This document shows positions 26,010 through 35,070 of a stretch of DNA of 64,000 nt, piece after piece. The notes beneath the pieces are model-generated. The model ran no database searches. It was given only the letters and a program-made list of their open reading frames with translations, and had not been told where the DNA came from. Source of the stretch: JAPLJM01 sp963708515 (GTDB taxonomy: Bacteria; Desulfobacterota; Syntrophia; Syntrophales; Fen-1087). The first letter of the stretch is position 1, and every line of letters starts with the position of its first letter. Position numbers and translations under genes: made by a program. Location of the stretch: contig CAVPSX010000002.1 in assembly GCA_963708515.1 (NCBI GenBank), positions 1 to 64,000 on the forward strand, given 5' to 3'.

Positions 26010-27389
26010 ATGCCGAAGATTCTCGTGATCGATGATGATGTTTCGATTTCTGAAACCCTTGAACTGTACCTGACGGAGGAAGGCTACGACGTGGTGACGG
26101 CCCATACCGGCACCGAGGGCTTGAACAAGTTTGTCAAACACTCGCCCGATGTGGTCATTCTGGATATCCGCCTGCCGGACATCGACGGCTTTACGGTCCT
26201 GGAGGATTTGCGCGAAGAAAGCGAAAACGTCAAAGTCATCATGATCACCGCTCACCATGACATGGATTCAACCATCAGGGCCATGAAGGAGGGCGCTTTT
26301 GACTATATCCACAAACCCATCAACGTGGATGAACTGGATATAGCGATTAAAAAGGCCGTCAAAACCTACGAGATGGAAAAAAAGATCGACGGCCTGCTGA
26401 TGGAGCCGTCCAGGCAGTTCAAGGTGGGCGACATTATCGGCTCCGGCCGCGAGATGAGCGAGATATTCAAGACGATCGGTGTTGTCTCCCAGAGCCGGAC
26501 GACCGTACTGATCGAGGGCGAGAGCGGAACCGGCAAGGAACTGATTGCCAAGGTCATTCATCACAATACGGCGCCGCATGAACCCTACATTGCCGTTAAC
26601 TGCTCGGCCATTGTGGAAACCCTGCTGGAGTCGGAATTGTTCGGCCACGAGAAGGGTTCCTTTACGGGCGCCATCGGCCGCAAGCAGGGCAAGTTTGAGC
26701 TTGCCCGTTACGGTACGGTCTTCCTCGATGAAATCAGCGAGATGTCCCTGAACCTCCAGGCCAAGCTTCTCAGAGTCCTGCAGGAAATGGAATTCGAGCG
26801 GGTGGGCGGCAAGGACCGGGTCCGGGTCAATGCGCGGATTATCGCAGCGACCAATAAGGACCTGAAAGATATGATCAAGGAAAACAAGTTCCGGGATGAC
26901 CTCTATTATCGTCTGAATATCGTTTCCATCCGGATTCCACCCCTGCGCGAGCGTCGGGAGGATATTGGCCCCCTCGTGGATTATCTGCTGGCCAAAATCA
27001 ACAAGGATCTTCATAAACGGGTCATCGGGGTATCCAGCGAAATGATGAACGTCTTCATGACGTACAACTGGCCCGGGAATATCCGTGAACTGGAAAATCT
27101 CCTGGTCCGTGCATTGGTGGTCGCCAAGGGGCAGATTCTGGTGCGGGGTGATTTTCCTGAGCTGATCGATGAACAACCGAACAAAAAAAATCGGGAGGAG
27201 ACAGCGGACGAGACGGAGGCATCCGGAAAACTCCCGACCCTTGATGAGGTGGAAGAGATGTACATCCGGAAAGTTCTAAAAAAGAACAGCAACTTGAATA
27301 AGGGAGAAGTATGCGAAATTCTTGGGATATCAAGGCCAACACTGGAACGGAAACTCGAAAAGTACGGGATTGTTTTCGAAAGGGAATAA
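26010..27389 (+). CDS. Sigma54-dependent response regulator (NtrC family)
   Basis: 459 aa. The receiver domain (1-120) has the acidic pocket (IDDD, 7-10) and phospho-acceptor D52 (VILDIRLPD). The AAA+ domain carries Walker A GESGTGKE, the sigma54-contact loop GSFTGA (a variant of GAFTGA) and the Walker B stretch TVFLDEISEM. A Fis-type helix-turn-helix ends the protein (GEVCEILGISRPTLERKLEKYG). It activates -24/-12 promoters when phosphorylated. The preceding kinase gene, 4 bases away, is its obvious partner. Target genes are not evident in the window. Confidence 0.95.
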   Translation: MPKILVIDDDVSISETLELYLTEEGYDVVTAHTGTEGLNKFVKHSPDVVILDIRLPDIDGFTVLEDLREESENVKVIMITAHHDMDSTIRAMKEGAFDYIHKPINVDELDIAIKKAVKTYEMEKKIDGLLMEPSRQFKVGDIIGSGREMSEIFKTIGVVSQSRTTVLIEGESGTGKELIAKVIHHNTAPHEPYIAVNCSAIVETLLESELFGHEKGSFTGAIGRKQGKFELARYGTVFLDEISEMSLNLQAKLLRVLQEMEFERVGGKDRVRVNARIIAATNKDLKDMIKENKFRDDLYYRLNIVSIRIPPLRERREDIGPLVDYLLAKINKDLHKRVIGVSSEMMNVFMTYNWPGNIRELENLLVRALVVAKGQILVRGDFPELIDEQPNKKNREETADETEASGKLPTLDEVEEMYIRKVLKKNSNLNKGEVCEILGISRPTLERKLEKYGIVFERE

Positions 27390-27462
27390 ACAAGGACACT
27401 TACTCTTTCATATGCTCCGATGGCCAAAGAATATCAGCAGTGAATGCTGACGGTCGTGTCCG

Positions 27463-28053
27463 ATGAAAATCCTGTCTGCGGAATTTATCAAAAGCGCGAC
27501 CACCCCCCTGCACTATCCCGAAGGCGTCTTTCCCGAAGTGGCCTTTGTAGGCCGCTCCAATGTAGGCAAGTCTTCGCTCATCAATGCACTCGTCGGCCGG
27601 AAGAATCTCGCCAAGACCAGCAACACGCCCGGCCGAACGCAGCTCATCAATTTTTTCCTCATCAATCGCCGCTACAGTTTTGTCGATCTTCCCGGATACG
27701 GGTTTGCAAGAGTACCCGAGTCGGTCCGGCGAAACTGGGGTCCCATGGTTGAAACCTACCTGAAAGAAAGGCCCAATCTGCGTCTTGTCATCCTGATCAT
27801 GGATATTCGGCGAGATCCGGCTGGGCATGACATGGAACTCCTGCAGTGGTTCAATCATTACCTTATTCCGACTCTGCCGGTGCTGACGAAAATAGACAAG
27901 CTGTCGAAAAGCAAGGTGCAGCAACGCGCCCGGCAGATTGAACAGATGCTGATGGAAGGGGTAAATTTACAGACCGCACCCAAACCCGTTCTCTTTTCAG
28001 CCAGGACAGGCGAAGGAAAGGAGGCCCTCTGGTCGTTCATCGAGGCACTATGA
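27463..28053 (+). CDS. engB: Ribosome biogenesis GTPase EngB/YsxC
   Basis: 196 aa, normal for this essential GTPase of 50S subunit assembly. G-protein motifs: G1 GRSNVGKS (30-37), G2 TPGRT, G3 DLPG, G4 TKID, and the terminal SARTGEG as G5. The start ATG has no strong ribosome binding site. The stop overlaps the ATG of the CYTH gene by 4 bases. Confidence 0.94.
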   Translation: MKILSAEFIKSATTPLHYPEGVFPEVAFVGRSNVGKSSLINALVGRKNLAKTSNTPGRTQLINFFLINRRYSFVDLPGYGFARVPESVRRNWGPMVETYLKERPNLRLVILIMDIRRDPAGHDMELLQWFNHYLIPTLPVLTKIDKLSKSKVQQRARQIEQMLMEGVNLQTAPKPVLFSARTGEGKEALWSFIEAL

Positions 28054-28538
28054 CAGGAGTGGAAATCGAGAGGAAGTTTTTGGTATGTAGCGATGCCTGG
28101 CGAAAGGGCGCACAGGGGATCTTCTGCCGTCAGGGATACCTGGCTGCCTGCGATGATCTTGTCGTCCGTGTGCGTCTGTTGGGGGAAAAGGCCTATCTGA
28201 CCATCAAAGGTCGGAAAATGGGCCTTTCCTGCCCGGAATATGAATATCCGATGCCGGTCGCCGATGCGCAGGATCTGCTTGAGCAGATCTGCCTGCGGCC
28301 GTTCATTGAAAAAATCAGATATACGCTTGATTTTAAGGGGATAAATTGGGAAATTGATGAATTTACAGGAGAAAATAAGGGATTGGTGATTGCCGAAGTA
28401 GAACTGGAACAGGAGCATCAGTCCATTGAACTTCCCGACTGGGTGGGCCGGGAAGTCTCTTACGATCCGAAATACTGGAACATGAATCTCATGAAATATC
28501 CCTACAGCCGATGGCCAGAGGGAATGAAAATGTCATGA
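28050..28538 (+). CDS. CYTH domain protein (triphosphate tunnel metalloenzyme)
   Basis: 162 aa. The N-terminal EIERKFLV signature defines CYTH/TTM proteins, and alternating charged strands (VRVRL, YLTIKGR, YEYPM, WEIDEF, IAEVELE) fit the tunnel's acidic and basic residues. Bacterial members hydrolyse inorganic triphosphate or, less often, act as class IV adenylate cyclases; tripolyphosphatase is the likelier activity here. Translation is coupled to engB through an ATGA overlap. Confidence 0.88.
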   Translation: MTGVEIERKFLVCSDAWRKGAQGIFCRQGYLAACDDLVVRVRLLGEKAYLTIKGRKMGLSCPEYEYPMPVADAQDLLEQICLRPFIEKIRYTLDFKGINWEIDEFTGENKGLVIAEVELEQEHQSIELPDWVGREVSYDPKYWNMNLMKYPYSRWPEGMKMS

Positions 28539-28553
28539 AAGTGAGGAAGAATC

Positions 28554-29126
28554 ATGAAAAAAGCCCTGCTGCTGATTGACATTCAGAATGATTATTTTCC
28601 AAAGGGGGCTATGGAACTCGATGGGAGCACGGAGGCAGGATACCGCGCCGGAGACATGCTCAAGCGTTTCAGGGAGGGCAATCTTTTAGTCGTGCACATC
28701 CAGCATATATCCATCCGGCCCGGGGCGACCTTCTTTCTGCCCGATACGGAAGGTGTCCTTTTTCACGAAACCGTCCGGCCGCTGCCCGGCGAGGCTGTCA
28801 TTCAGAAATACTACCCCAACAGTTTCCGGGAAACCATCCTGCTGGACCATCTGAAAAAGGAACAGGTCGGGCATCTGACGATCGGCGGCATGATGACCCA
28901 CATGTGTGTGGATGCCACTGTGCGCGCCGCCTTCGATCATGGCTTTGCGTGCACCGTTCTGCACGACGCCTGTGCGACCCGGGCGCTCACCTTTGGTGAA
29001 CAAACGATTCCCGCTGCGCAGGTTCACGGGGCTTTCATGGCGGCGCTGGGCGCCGTCTACGCCAGGATTTCAGGCGTCAGGGAAGTGATGGAAAAAATGT
29101 CGTCCGGGGGGAAAGCGCCGGCCTGA
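28554..29126 (+). CDS. Cysteine hydrolase, isochorismatase family
   Basis: 190 aa. The catalytic triad of the family is visible: D9 in LLIDIQNDYF, the lysine in VIQKYYPNSF, and the nucleophile cysteine in MTHMCVDATVRAA. The preceding GGMM includes the usual cis-peptide region. Relatives include nicotinamidases, N-carbamoylsarcosine amidases and isochorismatases; the zinc-binding DxH of nicotinamidase is not apparent. Substrate not assigned. It is 15 bases after the CYTH gene and probably shares its transcript. Confidence 0.88.
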   Translation: MKKALLLIDIQNDYFPKGAMELDGSTEAGYRAGDMLKRFREGNLLVVHIQHISIRPGATFFLPDTEGVLFHETVRPLPGEAVIQKYYPNSFRETILLDHLKKEQVGHLTIGGMMTHMCVDATVRAAFDHGFACTVLHDACATRALTFGEQTIPAAQVHGAFMAALGAVYARISGVREVMEKMSSGGKAPA

Positions 29127-29162
29127 AAGTCCTTGGATGCTTTCTAATGAACGGTAAAGGAG

Positions 29163-30419
29163 ATGAATATGTTTGATTACATGCTGACAAAGGAACAACT
29201 TAAAATCCGGGACGAGGTGCGGGGTCTGGTCAGGTGGGTGCCGAAGCAGATGATCCTCGATATGGACGCGGATAAAATCAAATTTCCCAAGGAATTTCTC
29301 CGGGAAGCCGGCCGGCGCAACCTGTTGGGCTGCCGGTATCCGAAAGCATGGGGCGGCCGCGGCATGGACTGGGTGACCACCGGGGTGGTCATGGAGGAGG
29401 TGGGCACGCTGGGGTATGAAATGGCCTGTGTTTTCGGCGTCGGGGCCGAGCTGGTCTGTGATGCCATCATTCAGCACGGGACGGATGCGCAGAAGGAAAA
29501 GTATGTGAAGCCGCTTTTGAAGGGGGATCTCTTCGCCGCAGAGTGCCTGACGGAACCACGCGGCGGATCGGACTTTTTTGGCGCCACGACGAAGGCCGAG
29601 GATCGGGGGGATTATTTTCTGATCAACGGACAGAAACGGTTTATCGTGGGCGGCGAAGGGGCGGATTATTTTCTGCTTTATGCCAGGACCAATTTCACGC
29701 CGGATGCCCGTCCGCAGGAATCCATTACGGCTTTTATCGTTGACCGGGGGCCCGGAGTGGAAACAAAGTACCTCTATGGGCTTATGGGATGCCGGGGCGG
29801 CGGGACAGCCCGGCTCGTCTTCAAGGACGTCAAGGTTCCGCGGGCGAACGTGCTGGGCCGGGTCAACGGGGCCTATGACGTTTTCAACACCATGATGATT
29901 CCGGAACGGCTGGGAACGGCCCTCATGACCATCGGCGCCGCCCGTCCGGCGCTGGAAATCGCCACCAGCTATACCTCCCGGCGCAAGGCCTTCGGCCAGG
30001 TGATTGCCCAGTTTCAGGGCGTGAGTTTTCAAGTGGCCGAGGCAGTGATGCTGCTGGACGCAGCCCGTGCTTTGGGATATGCAACCGCCCGGGCCGTGGA
30101 CGCCGGCGTAGATATGAACCGGGTGCGCCGTATGGTTTCCGAATCCAAGAAATTCATCACCGAGTCCTGCCAGAAAGTCGTGCACAATGCGATGCAGGTG
30201 CTCGGTGGGATCGGCTACACGAATGTCTTGCCCGTTGAGCGCATTTTCCGGGATATCCGCCTGGCCACCATCTGGACAGGCACGAGCGAAGTCATGTCCA
30301 TGATCGTGGCACATGAGTGGTACCGGGAATTTTTGAAGGCCAAGGCCAAAGGGCTTGCCCGCGATTTTGAGGCCGACGCCGAACAAGCCCATGCGGTGGA
30401 TGAGATCATTTATGAATGA
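29163..30419 (+). CDS. Acyl-CoA dehydrogenase family protein
   Basis: 418 aa flavoprotein fold: N-terminal helical domain, the FAD-binding CLTEPRGGSDFFG stretch (~128-140), a middle beta domain, and C-terminal helices with RRKAFGQVIAQFQ and the QVLGGIGY signature. At the place of the common catalytic glutamate (YEGTS) this has WTGTS (371-375). A glutamate in MMIPERLG (E248) lies where isovaleryl-CoA and long-chain enzymes carry their base, so it is probably active by that variant. It oxidises an acyl-CoA to the enoyl-CoA with an ETF-type acceptor; chain or ring specificity cannot be told, though branched or alicyclic acyl-CoA is possible. Confidence 0.92.
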   Translation: MNMFDYMLTKEQLKIRDEVRGLVRWVPKQMILDMDADKIKFPKEFLREAGRRNLLGCRYPKAWGGRGMDWVTTGVVMEEVGTLGYEMACVFGVGAELVCDAIIQHGTDAQKEKYVKPLLKGDLFAAECLTEPRGGSDFFGATTKAEDRGDYFLINGQKRFIVGGEGADYFLLYARTNFTPDARPQESITAFIVDRGPGVETKYLYGLMGCRGGGTARLVFKDVKVPRANVLGRVNGAYDVFNTMMIPERLGTALMTIGAARPALEIATSYTSRRKAFGQVIAQFQGVSFQVAEAVMLLDAARALGYATARAVDAGVDMNRVRRMVSESKKFITESCQKVVHNAMQVLGGIGYTNVLPVERIFRDIRLATIWTGTSEVMSMIVAHEWYREFLKAKAKGLARDFEADAEQAHAVDEIIYE

Positions 30420-30440
30420 CGCCTGCGTGAAGTACAGTCG

Positions 30441-31802
30441 TCACATAATTTCCCCGAAAAGGTCATATTCTGTGGCATCGGTGATGGTGCAGGTCAGAAT
30501 TTCACCAATGGTCAGATTTTTTCCCTTGAGGTAGGTCATGCCGTCGATCTCCGGCGTCTGACGGCGGCAACGGCCGTAGAAGGGATAATCCTGCCGGTCA
30601 CTCTTCCCTTCAATGATGCACTCCTGCCGCGAACCGATAAGGGACCGGTTGATTTGAAAGGAGATGACGGCCTGTTCCTCCATCAGCAGATCTCTGCGCC
30701 TTCGTTTTTCTCGTTCCGAAATACGGGATGACAAGCCGGCGGCTGGCGTTCCTTCTTCCTGTGAATAGGTGAAAACCCCGAGATGATCAAAGCGGATATC
30801 CCGGATAATATCCACAAGGTGATGGAAGCGGGCGTTCGTTTCTCCGGGAAAACCGGTCATGAGGGAGGTTCTCAGGGCGACATCCGGCATGAGCGTCCGT
30901 GCTTTCTTAATTGCGGCGTAAATCTCCTTGCTGCCGGTGCGGCGGTTCATGGCCTTCAAAATGGTGTCGTCGATGTGCTGGATGGGGATATCGATATACC
31001 GGCAGATCTTTTCTTCTTCCGCCATCGCGGACAGGATGTCTTCCGTGAGATGAGCGGGATGGGTATAGAGCAGCCGGATCCATTTGATTTGTTTTATTAC
31101 CGCAAGTCTCTGCAACAGCAGGGGGAGCCCCTGTTTGATTTTCAGGTCCCGTCCGTAAGCCGTGGTGTCCTGGGCAATCAGGATAATCTCCTTGACGCCT
31201 TTTTCGCCCAGTCCTGCCGCTTCCCGAATAATATCATCGGGATGCCGGCTGCGAGCTTTTCCGCGAATGACCGGAATAATGCAGTAAGCACAGCGATTGG
31301 AGCATCCGTCGGCGATTTTCAGATAGGCTGTTGCGGTGAAGGGGGGCAACAGGCGGAGGTGGTCCGCATTCATAAGAAAATCAGGTTTGTTTACAACGGA
31401 GCGGGAACGCCGAATTTGTTGAATGGGGACAGATTTGAAATCTGTCCCCATCGCCTGGAGATGCTGAATGATATTAGGTACTTCAGATGTGCCAAGGAAA
31501 AGGTCCGCTTCGGGAATTTCCTTTTCCAGGGCTCTGCCGTAACGCTGGGGAAGGCAGCCTGTTACGACCAGATGCTTCAGGGCGCCGGTTTTTTTATACC
31601 GGGCCATCTGAAGGATTTCGTCGATGGCCTCTTCCCTGGCCGGGAGGATAAAGGCGCACGTGTTGATCAGGATCACCTCGGCGGCTTGCGGCTCCGGGGT
31701 GATCTGGAAACCATGACCGGCCAGAATGGCGGCTATCACCTCGGCATCCACCTGATTTTTCGGGCAGCCGAGACTGACGATGTGCAGCGTACGGTTTTTC
31801 AC
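30441..31802 (-). CDS. rimO: Ribosomal protein S12 methylthiotransferase RimO
   Basis: 453 aa radical SAM methylthiotransferase that modifies a conserved aspartate of ribosomal protein S12 (encoded here at 56.9 kb). The N-terminal MTTase domain has C13 (SLGCPKN), C49 and C83 for the auxiliary cluster. The radical SAM cluster cysteines are C167, C171 and C174 (GCSNRCAYC). A TRAM-type C-terminal domain follows. Between them, residues ~117-127 (around GTDFKSVP) are encoded by a perfect palindromic repeat and look like an in-frame insertion. The gene overlaps ftsK by 4 bases. Confidence 0.95.
   Translation of the reverse strand: MKNRTLHIVSLGCPKNQVDAEVIAAILAGHGFQITPEPQAAEVILINTCAFILPAREEAIDEILQMARYKKTGALKHLVVTGCLPQRYGRALEKEIPEADLFLGTSEVPNIIQHLQAMGTDFKSVPIQQIRRSRSVVNKPDFLMNADHLRLLPPFTATAYLKIADGCSNRCAYCIIPVIRGKARSRHPDDIIREAAGLGEKGVKEIILIAQDTTAYGRDLKIKQGLPLLLQRLAVIKQIKWIRLLYTHPAHLTEDILSAMAEEEKICRYIDIPIQHIDDTILKAMNRRTGSKEIYAAIKKARTLMPDVALRTSLMTGFPGETNARFHHLVDIIRDIRFDHLGVFTYSQEEGTPAAGLSSRISEREKRRRRDLLMEEQAVISFQINRSLIGSRQECIIEGKSDRQDYPFYGRCRRQTPEIDGMTYLKGKNLTIGEILTCTITDATEYDLFGEIM
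31424..31450. repeat. Perfect palindromic repeat inside rimO
   Basis: TGGGGACAGATTT (31424-31436), a single central G, and AAATCTGTCCCCA (31438-31450) are exact reverse complements. It lies in frame within rimO, in the linker between the two catalytic domains. It encodes GTDFKSVP, a peptide I associate with dispersed palindromic elements that intrude into deltaproteobacterial genes. I noticed no second copy in the window. Confidence 0.75.
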
Positions 31803-34057
31803 TTGGGGTGTTTTCTGGCCAGAACTTTCCGGGGTTTCACGCCGTCGGAGGGTCCCACAATTCCCTCCGCTTCCATGCGTTCGATCATGCGTGCCGCCCG
31901 GTTATAGCCTATTTTCATATAGCGCTGCACCAGTGAGATGGAGGCCTGCCCCAGATCTGCGACCAGCTCCACGGCTTCGTCGTATTTTTCATCATAATCG
32001 GATTCCGTTTTTTCTCCGTCCGGAGATTCGTGTTGATATTCGGCGATGGACTGATCGTAGGCCGGTGTGCCTTGATTGCAGATAAAGGCGACGATGCGGT
32101 CTATCTCCTTGTCGGAGACATAAGCCCCGTGGATCCGCACGAGTTTGGAAGCGCCGGGGGGAATAAAGAGCATGTCCCCGGACCCCAGCAGCTTCTCGGC
32201 GCCGTGCTGGTCAATGATGGTCCTGGAATCCACCTTGGACGAGACCTGGAACGAAATGCGGGTGGGAAAATTGGCCTTAATCACCCCCGTAATGACATCC
32301 ACGGAGGGACGCTGGGTGGCCAGAATCAAGTGGATTCCGGCCGCCCTGGCCATCTGTGCGAGACGGGCCAGGGATTCTTCCACGTTCCGCTGGGCCACCA
32401 TCATCAGATCGGCCAGTTCATCGATTACAATGACAATGTAGGGCAGTTTCTGACGATTGGCGATATCTGCAGGAAGCCGGGGAGAAGCGACTTTGGATAC
32501 CTCGCTGCCATCATCGTGATCGTCATCCTTATCCCTTTTCGAAGGCGTGATTTTTCCCTTGCTGCCGCGGGTCTTTTCGATGAGGCGGTTATAGGATTCA
32601 ATCCCTTTGACCCCCAGTTCACTGATGACTTCGTACCGGCGTTCCATTTCTTCTACAGCCCATCGGAGCACGAGGGATGCCTTCTTGGGGTTCACCACCA
32701 CGGGATGGAGAAGATGGGGAATGCGTTCATAGGCGGAGAGCTCCAGTCTCTTCGGATCGATCATGAGAAATTTGACGTCGTCGGGCGGCGCCTTGAACAG
32801 AATGCTGCAGATCATGGCATTGAGGCAGACGCTCTTGCCAGAGCCGGTGGTGCCGGCGATCAGCAGGTGGGGCATCCGAATAAGATCGGTAATGACCGGG
32901 CTGCCGACGATGTCCACGCCCAGGGCGATGGGAAGCTTCAGCGATGTTTGAACAAAGGCTTCATGATCAAGAACGTCCAGCAGTTGCACCGGCTCACGGG
33001 TGTTGTTGGGTATTTCAATGCCCACGGCCGCCTTTCCCGGGATTGGGGCAATGATCCGGATGCTCGGCGCCCGCAAGGCAAGTGCCAGATCATCGGATAA
33101 ATTTGTAATTTTATTTATTTTTACACCTGGCGCCGGTTCAAGTTCGTACATGGTGATCACGGGTCCCGGTTTGACTTCCACAACCTTCCCCTCTACGCTG
33201 AAATCCGCCAGCTTTGCTTCCAGCATCCGGGCCGTGGCGATGAGACTGTCGCGTTTCATCCTTGTGTCCTTTCGGGGGATCTGGTCGAGAAGGGTCAGAG
33301 GCGGCAGGTTGAATTTGCCGCTGCTGACCCGGACAAAATCGAAGTGCGTCTGTGACGCCTCCACAGGACGGACGGGCTCCGTTTTGACCGGCGGTTCGTC
33401 GATGACCGGTTCGGTTGATTTCTTCCTTGTCACAGAGGGGATTATTTTTCTTTCCCGCAATTTTTTTACCATCCTCGTCAACAGTCCGGTGCCACTGAGC
33501 CACAGGGCGAGCATGTGTCTTTTTAACTGGGTGATGAAAGATACGATGGATAAATCGATCAGGATCATCAAAGCAATGATCAGAACAACGATCAGGACGA
33601 TGTAGGCGCCGATATGGCTGAGGAAGGAACCCAAAAGTCTGTCCAGGAGATGCCCCAGAAGTCCGCCGGGGCGTAGCTTGATGCCATAAATCGGTATCTC
33701 CGCCAGCGCCACGGCGGCGAGGCCGGATGTTGCCATCAGCAGCCCCAAAAAGGCGTTGATACCCGTAACGCCGAGGCGGAAGTTTGCGTCAAGGAAGTAT
33801 TTGAAAGCAATCACGGCAAAGAAGACCGGAAACCAAAGGGCGCCGATGCCAAATAATCGTAATAGGGAGTCAGCGCCATAGGATCCGAATGACCCGATCA
33901 GGTTATGGGTTTTGGCGGTTCCTGCAACAAAATGGGTAAAAGAAGGATCCGAAGGATGATAAGAGGACAGGGCAAGCAGTAGAAATATGGCAATGGCAAG
34001 GTTGATGACCCCGGCGATTTCTCTTGACCTTCTGAAACCTGATGGTGTGAGTGTCAT
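31799..34057 (-). CDS. ftsK: DNA translocase FtsK/SpoIIIE
   Basis: 752 aa. Four to five N-terminal membrane helices (about 15-170) anchor the protein at the septum. A short proline/charged linker leads to the motor with Walker A GTTGSGKS (402-409), Walker B IVIVIDELADLM, and a C-terminal gamma winged-helix domain (from ~680) that reads KOPS sites. It pumps chromosome termini and activates XerCD dimer resolution. An acidic, lysine-rich insert (KRDKDDDHDDGSE) interrupts the motor just before Walker B and looks longer than usual. It is upstream of and translationally coupled to rimO. Confidence 0.95.
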   Translation of the reverse strand: MTLTPSGFRRSREIAGVINLAIAIFLLLALSSYHPSDPSFTHFVAGTAKTHNLIGSFGSYGADSLLRLFGIGALWFPVFFAVIAFKYFLDANFRLGVTGINAFLGLLMATSGLAAVALAEIPIYGIKLRPGGLLGHLLDRLLGSFLSHIGAYIVLIVVLIIALMILIDLSIVSFITQLKRHMLALWLSGTGLLTRMVKKLRERKIIPSVTRKKSTEPVIDEPPVKTEPVRPVEASQTHFDFVRVSSGKFNLPPLTLLDQIPRKDTRMKRDSLIATARMLEAKLADFSVEGKVVEVKPGPVITMYELEPAPGVKINKITNLSDDLALALRAPSIRIIAPIPGKAAVGIEIPNNTREPVQLLDVLDHEAFVQTSLKLPIALGVDIVGSPVITDLIRMPHLLIAGTTGSGKSVCLNAMICSILFKAPPDDVKFLMIDPKRLELSAYERIPHLLHPVVVNPKKASLVLRWAVEEMERRYEVISELGVKGIESYNRLIEKTRGSKGKITPSKRDKDDDHDDGSEVSKVASPRLPADIANRQKLPYIVIVIDELADLMMVAQRNVEESLARLAQMARAAGIHLILATQRPSVDVITGVIKANFPTRISFQVSSKVDSRTIIDQHGAEKLLGSGDMLFIPPGASKLVRIHGAYVSDKEIDRIVAFICNQGTPAYDQSIAEYQHESPDGEKTESDYDEKYDEAVELVADLGQASISLVQRYMKIGYNRAARMIERMEAEGIVGPSDGVKPRKVLARKHPK

Positions 34058-34081
34058 GTCCCTTATCGTCTGGATAGCAGG

Positions 34082-34849
34082 CTATATTACCCGATGAACC
34101 GTGGGGTCTTTTGCCGCCGGTGATCGCCTCACCGTTTCAAATTGTGAACCCCTGCTGTAATTGTTCACGATCCCGTTCCGCACCCGTTCTATCAACTGTG
34201 CACGGTTTTCCACCGTATAACCGGTCACGTCGATGGGCTTGTCGATAACGACGGTGACTTTGCCCGGATTGATCCGCAAAGAACGCTTGGGCATAATCGC
34301 ACCCGCGCCGATAATCGTGACGGGAACGATCGGAACCCCGGCTTTGATAGCCAGGTGAAACATGCCCTGTTTGAAGGGCTTGATGAGGCCGTCCTTGCTT
34401 CGCGTCCCCTCGGGAAAGGTCATGACGGATTTTCCCTCTCTGATTTTTTGTGCTGCGATATCCAGGCTTTTCATGGCTTTTTCATGGTTCTGCCGGTCAA
34501 TTTCGATATAGCCGGCGTTTCTCATGGCGCTGCCAAAGATTGGGATTTTAAAGAGTTCTTTTTTGGCAATCCATCGGAATTGCCCTGGAACGAAACCGAG
34601 AATGACGAAAATATCAAAATCGCTCTGGTGATTGGACATGAAGATTTGCGGTTTTCCGATCAGTACGTTTTCCGATCCGATCACCTCCACACGGGTGCTC
34701 GACAGCAACAACAGAATTTTTGCCCAGATCCTTGCGATACGGTGTATCTTGTTTTCGCCAGGCGAGATCAGGCCGAAGATAATGCAGCATGCCGAAATAT
34801 AGCCGGTAACCGCTATACCGAGTACCAAGATAATGATTGAACGCACCAT
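34082..34849 (-). CDS. plsC: 1-acyl-sn-glycerol-3-phosphate acyltransferase
   Basis: 255 aa from the ATG at 34849 (GAGG 6 bases upstream). It acylates lysophosphatidic acid to phosphatidic acid in phospholipid synthesis. A membrane helix (5-25) is followed by the catalytic NHQSDFD (HX4D motif), RWIAKKELFKIP, the substrate-binding FPEGTRSKDG and VPIVPVTI. It lies upstream of ftsK on the same strand but 24 bases apart, so co-transcription is possible. Confidence 0.93.
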   Translation of the reverse strand: MVRSIIILVLGIAVTGYISACCIIFGLISPGENKIHRIARIWAKILLLLSSTRVEVIGSENVLIGKPQIFMSNHQSDFDIFVILGFVPGQFRWIAKKELFKIPIFGSAMRNAGYIEIDRQNHEKAMKSLDIAAQKIREGKSVMTFPEGTRSKDGLIKPFKQGMFHLAIKAGVPIVPVTIIGAGAIMPKRSLRINPGKVTVVIDKPIDVTGYTVENRAQLIERVRNGIVNNYSRGSQFETVRRSPAAKDPTVHRVI

Positions 34850-35070
34850 AATCATCCTCAATTGCTAAAGGATATGGAATACCCCAATTCGACGGCAATT
34901 CTCTAACTCATGCTGTAATTGAAGTCAATAAGGATTGTAAGCGACTGCCGGTTTTCTTGTTCAGAGATAGTCCTTTGATATAGAAAAGCATTGACAAAAA
35001 AATGCTAATAGGAATAAAGCTATAAATTAAAGCTTGAAACTTACCTTCAGCCGCGCAAGGTGCCAACCTC

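Noticed and set aside
29070..30392. 440-codon open frame on the minus strand
   Set aside because: Antisense to the acyl-CoA dehydrogenase; G/H/P-rich text typical of a shadow frame.
30783..31907. 374-codon open frame on the plus strand
   Set aside because: Antisense to rimO, which is supported by all cluster cysteines.
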